64,000 nucleotides of DNA, from the NCBI RefSeq assembly GCF_027594545.1, contig NZ_CP115160.1, forward strand, positions 746,001 to 810,000, given 5' to 3'. Position numbers and translations under genes: made by a program. Shown in pieces: positions 10,075-18,073 of the stretch (positions are counted from its first letter, which is position 1; each line of letters begins with the position of its first letter). The notes below the pieces were generated by a model, which was not told the DNA's origin, made no database searches, and was given only the letters and a program-made list of their open reading frames with translations. The DNA comes from Algoriphagus sp. TR-M9 (GTDB lineage Bacteria; Bacteroidota; Bacteroidia; Cytophagales; Cyclobacteriaceae).

Positions 10075-10123
10075 AAGGTCGAATGAAGTAAAAATATTCC
10101 ATTATTTCATTTGACCTTTTTTT
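10075..10123 (+). terminator. Intrinsic terminator after the secreted peptide gene
   Basis: A 13-bp stem (aaggtcgaatgaa / ttcatttgacctt, one G-T pair) is followed by seven T residues. Confidence 0.85.
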
Positions 10124-10239
10124 ATCCTCCTTCAGGTTTGGGTTCGACATACGAAAGTGTGTGGTTCAGGCTTGCCACATGCGGATTCAGCATTCCCTCG
10201 TCCTAAGGTCTACTACCAATTATTGTATCTGCATTATTT

Positions 10240-11424
10240 ATGAAAAATATTTACTTCAATGCTTTTGTATTCATTTTGTTGTGGAGTTCTTGTAATTTAA
10301 AAGATAATAATAATGATACTCTTAAGAATGCTATTGAACTAGACCCTACCATAGGTGAGAATGTGAAAATGTCTGAATTTTTTGAGGACTTTGATATAGT
10401 ACATCCTAGCGAAGATGAATTGATTGGTTTTGTGAGTGATGTTTTAATTTACCGAGACAAAATTGTTATTACTGATAGGCAGATTTTAAAAAATATTCAA
10501 GTTTTCGACAAGTTAGGCCAACATCTTTTTACTATTAATTCCAAAGGGGCAGGTCCAGGTGAATTTAAATCACCTTCAATTGTTAGGGTCAGTAGTTCAG
10601 GAAACGAGTTATTAGTCTATGCTGGTATAACTAAGAAATTTATGAAATTTGATTGGAATGGGAATTTCATTTCAGAAATTTCGTTTAATGATATTGGGTT
10701 AGTAGGGGATTTTATTGAGAAAAATGGCGAAGTCGTATTTTTAAATGTGATGACAGGTAATCCTTCTGAAAGGGTTGGCAAATTCAATTTTAATACTGTT
10801 GGTAAGTACAAGGAGATTACTTTTTTTGAAGATTATCCTGATGAATTTGTGAAAATTAAGGCACGCAAGAGTGGCTATTTTTTTGATACTGTAGAGCATG
10901 ATTTTTTCTTTTTTATAGATCAATTGTCCGGAAAATTGGTTTCTATGGATTGGAATGGTTTCAAAGATGTGCATAAGTTTAATTTGACAATAAATCCGTT
11001 AATTATGGATTCCTCAAAGGTATTAGAACCTTTAGAAATAAAGGAGCAATTAATTCAGAATGAGTATTTTAGAATAGGTGAGTCAGTTTCTTCAGGAAGA
11101 AACTATGCACTACTACCTATCTATAAAGGCGTAAGTGATTTTAGTTCACTATATTTCAATCTTACAAATGGAAGGAAAAAAGTAATTTCAAGATTTGAGA
11201 ATGATATGGATAAATTATTTCCCCTTGTAACATTTCCTTCTGTAGCAGGATCAGACCCTCGAAAAGGAATATTGTACATAGATCCGGGTATTATTTATTC
11301 AAGGTTATCTGAAATTGATTTGACAGATAATCCTTTGAAGAACAAATTGAGAAGACTTCAAACACCTGAAAATGAAAATCCAGTTCTTTTGATATATACA
11401 TTAAAAGATTCCATAGATTTTTAA
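10240..11424 (+). CDS. 6-bladed beta-propeller lipoprotein
   Basis: 394 residues. The N-terminus has a lipoprotein signal peptide with lipobox LWSSCN, so the mature protein is probably membrane-anchored. The body matches the Bacteroidota 6-bladed beta-propeller family: NIQVFDKLGQHLFTINSKG followed by GAGPGEFKSPS, then repeated short beta-strand segments such as KFDWNGNFISEI. These proteins commonly sit next to small NVEALA-type peptides. Base composition and codon use are strongly A/T-biased compared with the genes on both sides, which supports acquisition with the insert. Function unknown. Confidence 0.75.
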   Translation: MKNIYFNAFVFILLWSSCNLKDNNNDTLKNAIELDPTIGENVKMSEFFEDFDIVHPSEDELIGFVSDVLIYRDKIVITDRQILKNIQVFDKLGQHLFTINSKGAGPGEFKSPSIVRVSSSGNELLVYAGITKKFMKFDWNGNFISEISFNDIGLVGDFIEKNGEVVFLNVMTGNPSERVGKFNFNTVGKYKEITFFEDYPDEFVKIKARKSGYFFDTVEHDFFFFIDQLSGKLVSMDWNGFKDVHKFNLTINPLIMDSSKVLEPLEIKEQLIQNEYFRIGESVSSGRNYALLPIYKGVSDFSSLYFNLTNGRKKVISRFENDMDKLFPLVTFPSVAGSDPRKGILYIDPGIIYSRLSEIDLTDNPLKNKLRRLQTPENENPVLLIYTLKDSIDF

Positions 11425-11440
11425 TTCAACAGATGTTTTG

Positions 11441-11549
11441 TTTACCAAAAGCAGGGGTATATCAAAACACTGAACTACGGTCAATATGTTGGGGTAGAGA
11501 ACAGTTTTTGTTTTCGAAAAGAGATGAACTAGCTGGTTTTGAGTTATTT
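11441..11549 (+). repeat. 109-bp direct repeat, right copy
   Basis: Second copy of 9481-9589, with one substitution at 11506. Its right end covers the stop codon and last sense codon of gldH (minus strand, stop at 11544-11546). This suggests that the GNAT-gldH junction is the ancestral arrangement. Confidence 0.95.
11442..11532 (+). pseudogene. 3' remnant of the GNAT acetyltransferase gene
   Basis: This stretch encodes the last 29 residues of the GNAT protein (YQKQGYIKTLNYGQ onward to the same TAG stop), with one Leu-to-Phe change. It has no start codon or upstream part of the gene. It is part of the right repeat copy. Confidence 0.85.
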
Positions 11550-11996
11550 AATTATTTTCAGGCCCACTGCCTCTACTCCTGGGAGTTTATCCTGACGCAT
11601 GTATTGGAGTAAGGTGACAGTTTTGGTGGCTGGATTCAATTGAAATGGCAAGGTATCATAGCGGGTGTACACACTTCCAAAACCTTCACCAAGTGGCTCT
11701 CCTGACTTTGGGTCAAAAAGAATCAGGTTCACCAATTTATTTTCTAGAATAACCTGACTGGAATCCCTGCTGATGATTCTGAGGTAGCAGTTGGTAAACG
11801 CATAATCCTCATTGTATTTCACTGCGATGAGATTGGGGGAATTGGTCAATTTGGTTTCCCCCAGATCAAATGTCAGGCTGTCTTGAATTCCCCAATTCTG
11901 AGAGGGGATAGTTTGGAAATCCTCATAAATCCGCTCATCCGTGCAGGAAGTGATTCCTACTAAAAGCGCAACTCCCAAAAGCAATCTTTTACTCAT
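11544..11996 (-). CDS. gldH: Gliding motility lipoprotein GldH
   Basis: 150 residues starting MSKRLLLGVALLVGITSC. A lipoprotein signal peptide with lipobox GITSC gives a lipidated Cys18. The body (TIPSQNWGIQDSLTFDL, YLRIISRDSSQVI, LPFQLNPATKTVTLLQYMR) fits GldH, which belongs to the Bacteroidota gliding/T9SS protein set. The start overlaps the end of the ricT-like gene by 8 bp, suggesting translational coupling; this GldH-PSP1 pairing is common in the phylum. The frame stays open further upstream inside the low-complexity tail of the ricT-like gene, but the lipobox fixes the start here. Confidence 0.85.
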   Translation of the reverse strand: MSKRLLLGVALLVGITSCTDERIYEDFQTIPSQNWGIQDSLTFDLGETKLTNSPNLIAVKYNEDYAFTNCYLRIISRDSSQVILENKLVNLILFDPKSGEPLGEGFGSVYTRYDTLPFQLNPATKTVTLLQYMRQDKLPGVEAVGLKIIK

Positions 11997-13479
11997 TTCC
12001 AGGTTTGTTTGGATTTGGGCCTTGGTTCTTTCTAGGAGGAAACTTTCTTTTTCCTTCCGGTTTTGCATTCCCCTGATTTTGTTGGGGCTGATTAGCTGAG
12101 GGATTCGGTTTTCTCTTTGGTTTTGGGCCATTGGCACGCTTTGGCTGTTTTGGCTCAGCCTGGTTTTGGGGTGCTCCTGAAGCTTTGGGAGCATTGCTAG
12201 GTCCTTGCGGATTTTTCGGCTTATTCCGGTTTCTATTGTTTCTTCGCTTCTTGGGCTGATTTCCTCCTGGTCCATTAGCTTGATTTTCAGGCTTACTGGC
12301 AGGGCCTTGTTCCTTTTGAGGTGAATTTCCCGTAGCTTTTTGATTTCTTGGATTGTTGCTGTTTCGTGGTTTATTCCTGGACTTCTTCTTGCGCTTGGTA
12401 GGTGTAGCAAATTTTTTGTCGAGCAATTCTAGTTCACGGGTAGATTTTGCTGCCAAATCTTCTATTTCAGAGGCCTCATTAAACTCTAGGTTATAGACCT
12501 TAATTCCTTCGGAATTTTTGCGCTGGATTTCCTTCACTCTTTCGCAGGAAATGGTGTGCCAGTCATTGTCGTTATTATAACTGAACCACATCAGTTTTCT
12601 GAAAATATCAGTTTTCTGCAGTTTGGCAGGGCCAGCTTCGGTTTGTAGCGGTCGGTCTACACTTGGGATGTCCTTGATGGCATCCATGTACGTGTCCAGT
12701 TCGTAATTCAGGCAGCATTTTAGCCTTCCACACTGTCCACTCAGTTTGCTAGGGTTCAGCGAAAGGTTTTGATATCGGGCTGCTGATGTACTTACGTTTT
12801 TGAAATCTACCAGCCAGGTAGAGCAGCAGAGTTCTCTTCCGCAAATGCCTAATCCGCCGATCCTTCCTGCCTCTTGACGTAGGCTGATCTGACGCATTTC
12901 CACACGAATACGGAATTCACCGGCCAGTACCTTGATCAGTTCCCTGAAATCTACACGTTCGTCAGCAGAGTAGTAAAATGTAGCTTTGGAGTTGTCTGCC
13001 TGATATTCAACATCAGACATTTTCATTTTCAGCTTCATTTCCTCTACGATCTGTCTACAGCGATAGAGGGTAGGGATTTCCCGGTTTTGGGCTTCTCCCC
13101 ATTTTTCCATGTCCTTTTGATTGGCTACCCGGTAGATCCTCAGGATTTCGTCATTATCCTTGATTTTCCTTTTCTGCATCTGAAGTCTAACGAGCTCGCC
13201 TTGTAGGGATACGTAGCCAATGTGATGGCCATTTGGCACATCTACTACCACTGGATCACCAGTATGAAGGTCCAGATAGTCTACATTCCTGTAGTATTCC
13301 TTTCGCCCGCCTTTAAACTTCACTTCTACGATGTCAAAGTTGTCCACTTCTGGAATTCCCATGTGTGACAACCAATCAAAGACATTCATTTTATTACAAT
13401 CACTCGTGCCGCAGCTGCCGTTACTTTGGCATCCTCCGGTCCCTCCTGAGGAGGTTGAGCATGTACTACATCCAGACAT
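11989..13479 (-). CDS. PSP1-domain (RicT/YaaT-like) protein with long basic tail
   Basis: 496 residues. The Cys-rich N-terminus (CSTCSTSSGGTGGCQ) is followed by the PSP1 region at about residues 100-310, with the typical Cys motifs GICGRELCCSTWL and GQCGRLKCCLNYE. RicT/YaaT in Bacillus belongs to a Fe-S-containing complex that affects RNA processing; the role in Bacteroidota is unclear. The last 130 residues are low-complexity and rich in Asn, Pro, Lys, Gly and Gln (for example KKRRNNRNRNKPKNPQ), which is expected to be disordered and may bind nucleic acid. It is placed after recQ and purD on the same strand and overlaps gldH. Confidence 0.8.
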   Translation of the reverse strand: MSGCSTCSTSSGGTGGCQSNGSCGTSDCNKMNVFDWLSHMGIPEVDNFDIVEVKFKGGRKEYYRNVDYLDLHTGDPVVVDVPNGHHIGYVSLQGELVRLQMQKRKIKDNDEILRIYRVANQKDMEKWGEAQNREIPTLYRCRQIVEEMKLKMKMSDVEYQADNSKATFYYSADERVDFRELIKVLAGEFRIRVEMRQISLRQEAGRIGGLGICGRELCCSTWLVDFKNVSTSAARYQNLSLNPSKLSGQCGRLKCCLNYELDTYMDAIKDIPSVDRPLQTEAGPAKLQKTDIFRKLMWFSYNNDNDWHTISCERVKEIQRKNSEGIKVYNLEFNEASEIEDLAAKSTRELELLDKKFATPTKRKKKSRNKPRNSNNPRNQKATGNSPQKEQGPASKPENQANGPGGNQPKKRRNNRNRNKPKNPQGPSNAPKASGAPQNQAEPKQPKRANGPKPKRKPNPSANQPQQNQGNAKPEGKRKFPPRKNQGPNPNKPGNE

Positions 13480-13516
13480 AATATTGATACAGGCCTAGGC
13501 CTGGTTTTATTTGGGT

Positions 13517-14809
13517 TTACTTCTTCATTAATTTCAGAATATCCATCCCGATATCCTTACGGAAATAGGATTGATCCCATGAAATCCCTTTCACCGTGGC
13601 AAATGCATTACTTAGGGCTTCATCGATATTTTCACCCATACCGGTGATGGCCAGCACTCTTCCGCCTTGGTTTACAAGTTCTCCGTTTTCATTCAGGGCC
13701 GTGCCGGCATGGAATATCTCAGCTCCTGAAACGGACTCGGGAAGCGTAATGGTATAACCTTTCTGATACGAACCCGGATATCCTCCGCTTACCATTACTA
13801 CTGTGGTGGCGTAGTTTGGAGAAATTTGAAGTTGATAGGAGTCTAGTGTGCCGGTGGCAATTCCTTTCAGTAAAGTCACGAAATCACTTTCTATTCTTGG
13901 CAATACGGCTTCAGTCTCCGGATCACCCATTCGCACATTGTATTCTATCACATAAGGTTCTCCATCGGTATTCATCAGGCCGATGAAAAGAAATCCCTTG
14001 TAAGCTATTTTTTCTTTTGCCAGGCCATCAATGGTGGGTTTTACTACTTTTTCTTCCACCTTTTTCATAAAGGCTTCATCTGCGAAAACCACTGGGCTGA
14101 TGGCGCCCATGCCTCCAGTGTTCAGTCCGGTGTCTCCTTCACCTATGCGTTTGTAATCTTTGGCCTCCGGCAAAATCTTATAGCTCTTACCGTCCGTAGC
14201 TACAAAAACAGAAAGCTCTATGCCCGTCAAAAACTCTTCAATGACCACCTTGGAGGAGGCTTCGCCAAATTTTTGATCTTCCAGCATTTCTTTAAGAGAT
14301 GCTTTTGCTTCTTCTAAGGTCAGGCAAATCAATACGCCCTTACCGGCAGCCAGTCCATCTGCTTTCAGCACGATGGGAAGTTTTTGTGTTTCCAAATAGG
14401 CAAGACCAGCCTCCAATTGATCGGCTGTGAAGGTCTCATAGGCAGCGGTGGGGACATGGTTTCTCTGCATAAAGCGTTTGGAGAAGTCCTTGCTGCCTTC
14501 CAGTGTAGCGCCCAGTTGGGACGGGCCTACTATAGGAGTTTGGGCTGTTTTTGGCTGATTATGAAGGTAATCTACGAGGCCTTTGACTAGCGGCTCCTCA
14601 GGACCCACTACTACTAGGTCTATGGATTTTTCCAGGATAAAGTCATGAATACCTTCAAAATCGGTGATTCCCAAGGGTACATTCGTGGCGATAGAAGCAG
14701 TGCCCGCATTTCCTGGGGCTACATATAAATGGCTACAATCGTCACTTTGTACGATTTTCCAAGCAAAGGCGTGTTCTCTGCCTCCGCTTCCTAGCAAGAG
14801 TATATTCAT
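13517..14809 (-). CDS. purD: Phosphoribosylamine-glycine ligase
   Basis: A 430-residue GARS enzyme, which joins glycine to phosphoribosylamine in purine synthesis using ATP. The N-terminal signature is LLLGSGGREHAFAWK. The ATP-grasp domain shows KADGLAAGKGV, GEASSKVVIEEFL and EYNVRMGDPETE (metal ligands). Length is normal. It lies 13 nt after recQ and 37 nt before the ricT-like gene, so the four minus-strand genes recQ-purD-ricT-gldH may share a transcript. Cytoplasmic. Confidence 0.96.
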   Translation of the reverse strand: MNILLLGSGGREHAFAWKIVQSDDCSHLYVAPGNAGTASIATNVPLGITDFEGIHDFILEKSIDLVVVGPEEPLVKGLVDYLHNQPKTAQTPIVGPSQLGATLEGSKDFSKRFMQRNHVPTAAYETFTADQLEAGLAYLETQKLPIVLKADGLAAGKGVLICLTLEEAKASLKEMLEDQKFGEASSKVVIEEFLTGIELSVFVATDGKSYKILPEAKDYKRIGEGDTGLNTGGMGAISPVVFADEAFMKKVEEKVVKPTIDGLAKEKIAYKGFLFIGLMNTDGEPYVIEYNVRMGDPETEAVLPRIESDFVTLLKGIATGTLDSYQLQISPNYATTVVMVSGGYPGSYQKGYTITLPESVSGAEIFHAGTALNENGELVNQGGRVLAITGMGENIDEALSNAFATVKGISWDQSYFRKDIGMDILKLMKK

Positions 14810-14822
14810 CGAATAATTCTAA

Positions 14823-17000
14823 TTAATTGGCATGCTCTGAAATGAACTTGATGCGATAGACTCGCAATTCATCTTCTGCGAAATCCTCGTCTTCCAATTC
14901 ATTTAAAGCTTCCTTGATCTGGTCACTACTGGCATTCATGAAATAATCATGAAGAATGTCCTCACGGTCTTCGTCCATGATATGCTCGATGTAGTAATCT
15001 ATATTTAGTTTAGTTCCGCTATAAATGATCTGCTCTATTTCGTGGAGCAGTTCACTCATACTGATGTTGAGGTTTTCGGCTACCTCATCCAGGTCGATTT
15101 TGCGGTCAATCTGCTGGATAATCGAGATTTTCACTTTTGATCTCGTTCCTGAGGACTTGACTACTACATCTGATGCGGTTTCAATTTCATTTTCTTCCAC
15201 ATAGTTCGCAATCAATTTCAAAAACGGAGACCCGAATTTAGCGACTTTTCCCATACCTACGCCATTGATTTGCGCTAGCTCCTCACGAGTAGTGGGGTAA
15301 ACGGTCGCCATTTCTTCTAAAGAAGGGTCCTGAAAGATCACATAGGGAGGCAAACCTTTGCTTCGAGCTACTTTTTTTCGCTCTGCTTTCAGTAGCTCAA
15401 AGAGTTTTTCGTCGTAGGCTACTCCAGTGCTAATCTCCACTTCTGCCTGTTCTGTTTCCACTTCCGCCTCGAAATCGTGGTCTTTATGAAGTTCGATTTC
15501 ATAGGGAGCATCTAGGTATTCCAGGCCTTTCGGAGTCAGTTTGAGCACGCCATAGCTCTCAATGTCTTTTTCGAGCATATTGAGAATCATGACCTGGCGG
15601 ATTACACCTACCCATACTTTTTCAGGATCGTCTTTACCTTTGCCAAAAACAGGTAGCTGATCGTGCGCATAGCTCTGCACATAATCAGATGATTCACCGG
15701 TGATGACCTGTACTAGGTGAGCTAGGCCAAAACGTTGGTTGGTCTCTTTCACAGCCTGTAAAACGGTAAGGACTTTTTCCATACCCTCGAAGGTTTCCCG
15801 CTCGCGTTTACAGTTGTCACAGAATCCACAGTCTTCATCCATGGTTTCTCCGAAGTAGTTGAGAATGAATTTCCTTCTACAAACGCCGGTTTCTGCATAA
15901 GCGGCCATTTCTTGCAAGAGCAGTTTGGCATTTTCTCGCTCGGTTACAGGTTTGTCTTTGTTGAACTTGTCCAGTTTTATGATATCCTCATAGCGATAGA
16001 ACATCAGGCAGTGCCCTTCCAGGCCATCTCTGCCCGCTCTTCCGGTCTCTTGGTAGTAGCCTTCCAGCGACTTGGGTACATCATAGTGTATCACATAGCG
16101 CACGTCCGGCTTGTCTATTCCCATCCCAAAAGCAATGGTGGCCACGATGACATCCAGTTCTTCATTTAAGAAATCATCCTGGGTTTTTATCCTTACAGCC
16201 GATTCCAATCCTGCGTGATAAGGGGCTGCATTGATTTGGTTGACCTGAAGTAGCTGGGCTATTTCCTCTACTTTCTTCCGGCTCAGGCAATAGATAATAC
16301 CTGATTTTCCCTTGTGCCCTTTGATGAATTTGATCAGATGCTTCTTGGAGTCATTTTTCACCTTTGGCCGCACCTCATAGAATAGGTTGGTTCTGTTGAA
16401 AGATGACTTAAATAGGTCTGCTTCCTCCATCTGGAGATTGCGCTGGATATCCTGCTGCACCTTAGGCGTAGCAGTAGCAGTCAAGGCAATAATGGGAAGA
16501 TCCGGCGCTATCTGTGCTATGATAGACTTGATGCGCCGGTATTCTGGACGAAAGTCATGGCCCCATTCCGAGATACAGTGGGCTTCGTCTATAGCCACAA
16601 AGCTCAGCTTGGCGGATTTTAGGAACTCCACATTCTCCTCTTTGGTAAGGGACTCGGGGGCCACATAGAGCAGCTTGGTTTTTTTCTGCAATACCTCACT
16701 TTTGACCCTGTTTGCCTCAGATTTGTTCAATGTAGAATTAAGGAAATGCGCATTGATTCCCAGCGCTTTCAGCTGATCGACTTGATTTTTCATCAAGGCA
16801 ATCAGTGGGGATATCACGATGGCAGTTCCTTCTTTGACTACTGCGGGCAATTGGTAGCAAAGAGATTTCCCCGCTCCAGTTGGCATGATCACAAAGGTAT
16901 TCCTCTGGTTCAGTAGGTTATCGACAATGGGTTCTTGATTGCCGCGAAACTTACTGAATCCAAAGATTTTTTTTAGATCTGCTTTTATATTTTCTTCCAC
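14823..17000 (-). CDS. recQ: ATP-dependent DNA helicase RecQ
   Basis: 725 residues. The helicase core has Walker A MPTGAGKSLCYQLP (about 39-52), DEAHCISEWGHDFRPEYR (motif II and the RecQ aromatic-rich loop) and QETGRAGRDG (motif VI). The RQC zinc site is visible (CRRKFILNYFGE and CGFCDNC), followed by the winged-helix part. An HRDC domain lies near residues 510-590 (LLKAERKKVARSKGLPPYVIF, split here by eye), and the remaining C-terminal part is the Bacteroidota RecQ extension. It acts in recombination and replication-fork repair. A minus-strand -7 element lies 70 nt upstream. Confidence 0.95.
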   Translation of the reverse strand: MEENIKADLKKIFGFSKFRGNQEPIVDNLLNQRNTFVIMPTGAGKSLCYQLPAVVKEGTAIVISPLIALMKNQVDQLKALGINAHFLNSTLNKSEANRVKSEVLQKKTKLLYVAPESLTKEENVEFLKSAKLSFVAIDEAHCISEWGHDFRPEYRRIKSIIAQIAPDLPIIALTATATPKVQQDIQRNLQMEEADLFKSSFNRTNLFYEVRPKVKNDSKKHLIKFIKGHKGKSGIIYCLSRKKVEEIAQLLQVNQINAAPYHAGLESAVRIKTQDDFLNEELDVIVATIAFGMGIDKPDVRYVIHYDVPKSLEGYYQETGRAGRDGLEGHCLMFYRYEDIIKLDKFNKDKPVTERENAKLLLQEMAAYAETGVCRRKFILNYFGETMDEDCGFCDNCKRERETFEGMEKVLTVLQAVKETNQRFGLAHLVQVITGESSDYVQSYAHDQLPVFGKGKDDPEKVWVGVIRQVMILNMLEKDIESYGVLKLTPKGLEYLDAPYEIELHKDHDFEAEVETEQAEVEISTGVAYDEKLFELLKAERKKVARSKGLPPYVIFQDPSLEEMATVYPTTREELAQINGVGMGKVAKFGSPFLKLIANYVEENEIETASDVVVKSSGTRSKVKISIIQQIDRKIDLDEVAENLNISMSELLHEIEQIIYSGTKLNIDYYIEHIMDEDREDILHDYFMNASSDQIKEALNELEDEDFAEDELRVYRIKFISEHAN

Positions 17001-17069
17001 TTGTTAAGGGGCTTAATGGATGACTAAAGCCTGTAAACAGGAATGATTGATTACATTTATACCATTGTT

Positions 17070-17077
17070 CAAAATTA
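17070..17077 (-). promoter_or_regulatory. -7 promoter element for recQ
   Basis: Reading the minus strand gives TAATTTTG, an exact fit to TAnnTTTG, 69 nt before the recQ ATG. It shares the 96-bp divergent gap with kdsD. Confidence 0.4.
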
Positions 17078-17096
17078 GTTATAAACGCAGGCAAAA

Positions 17097-18065
17097 TTGA
17101 ATTTAGCTAAAAATATTAGAAAAACAGCCACTCGGGTATTGCAAAACGAGGGAGAAGCGGTGTTAAATCTTGTGGATTACTTAGATGGGGATTTTGATGC
17201 TTGTGTGGAGTATATTTTGTCCTCCAAAGGTAGAGTGGTAGTCAGCGGAGTAGGCAAGAGTGCCATCATAGCCAATAAGATAGTGGCTACTTTAAACTCT
17301 ACCGGTACTCCAGCGCTTTTCATGCATGCGGCCGATGCCATTCATGGGGATCTGGGCATGATCCTGCCGGAGGATTTGGTGATGTGTATATCAAAAAGTG
17401 GGAATACACCCGAAATTAAAGTTTTGGTACCACTCTTGAAAAAGTTGGGATCAAAACTGGTCGCCATGGTGAGTAATCCCCAAAGTTATCTGGCAGAGCA
17501 AGCAGACTATGTGCTCAATGCCACCATCAAAGAAGAAGCCTGTCCGAATAATCTAGCTCCTACCACCAGTACGACTACGCATTTGGCTTTGGGCGATGCA
17601 TTGGCAGTTTGCTTATTGGAGGCTAGAGGATTTACCTCGGATGATTTTGCCAAATATCATCCTGGAGGGTCGCTAGGTAAGCAGCTTTACCTCAAGGTTG
17701 GGGATGTTTTAGGAAGTAATGAAATCCCGGTGGTTCGAGAGGATGCTGGTCTGGCTGAAATTATTTTGGAGATTTCTGGAAAAAGACTGGGAGCTACAGC
17801 TGTAGTGGATAGCCAGGGGACTTTGAAAGGGATTATTACCGATGGGGACCTGAGAAGGATGTTGCAGAAAACATTAGATATACAATCCATCAAGGCTGGG
17901 CAGATAATGACCATTAACCCCAAGCAGATTTCTACCCAGGAGTATGCCATCAGGGCATTAAATATGATGAAAAGCCATAATATTACGCAGCTGGTAGCCA
18001 TGAATGAAGGAAATATCGCTGGTTTTGTTCATATTCATGAGTTGATGAAGGAAGGAATCGTGTAA
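17097..18065 (+). CDS. kdsD: KpsF/GutQ-type arabinose-5-phosphate isomerase
   Basis: 322 residues. The SIS sugar-isomerase domain (about 30-175) contains GKSAIIANKI, the key SKSGNTPE motif, and TTSTTTHLALGDALAVCL. Two CBS domains follow (about 200-320). It converts ribulose-5-phosphate to arabinose-5-phosphate, the first step to Kdo for LPS. The start is TTG at 17097: the frame has a stop at 17082 and no ATG or GTG between, and the conserved N-terminus begins right after. It lies 8 nt before the mannose-1-phosphate guanylyltransferase gene, so both feed surface-sugar synthesis. Confidence 0.88.
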   Translation: MNLAKNIRKTATRVLQNEGEAVLNLVDYLDGDFDACVEYILSSKGRVVVSGVGKSAIIANKIVATLNSTGTPALFMHAADAIHGDLGMILPEDLVMCISKSGNTPEIKVLVPLLKKLGSKLVAMVSNPQSYLAEQADYVLNATIKEEACPNNLAPTTSTTTHLALGDALAVCLLEARGFTSDDFAKYHPGGSLGKQLYLKVGDVLGSNEIPVVREDAGLAEIILEISGKRLGATAVVDSQGTLKGIITDGDLRRMLQKTLDIQSIKAGQIMTINPKQISTQEYAIRALNMMKSHNITQLVAMNEGNIAGFVHIHELMKEGIV

Positions 18066-18073
18066 TAATACCA

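Larger units (their letters stand above)
9590..11440. other. AT-rich insert between 109-bp direct repeats
   Basis: About 1.85 kb with two genes, its own promoter and its own terminator, visibly richer in A and T than both sides. Its two ends carry related 12-mers in the same orientation: cagatgtattgt at 9590 and cagatgttttgt at 11430. The arrangement repeat-insert-repeat would result from Campbell-type integration of a circle carrying one repeat copy, or from a tandem duplication later reduced by deletion. No transposase or integrase is present. Which mechanism acted is inference. Confidence 0.6.

Noticed and set aside
9590..11440. Insertion sequence or integron
   Set aside because: No transposase, terminal inverted repeats or integrase; only long direct repeats derived from the flanking gene.
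11997..12410. N-terminal extension of gldH to give 288 residues
   Set aside because: The extension is the second frame of the low-complexity RicT tail; the lipobox signal peptide places the start at 11996.
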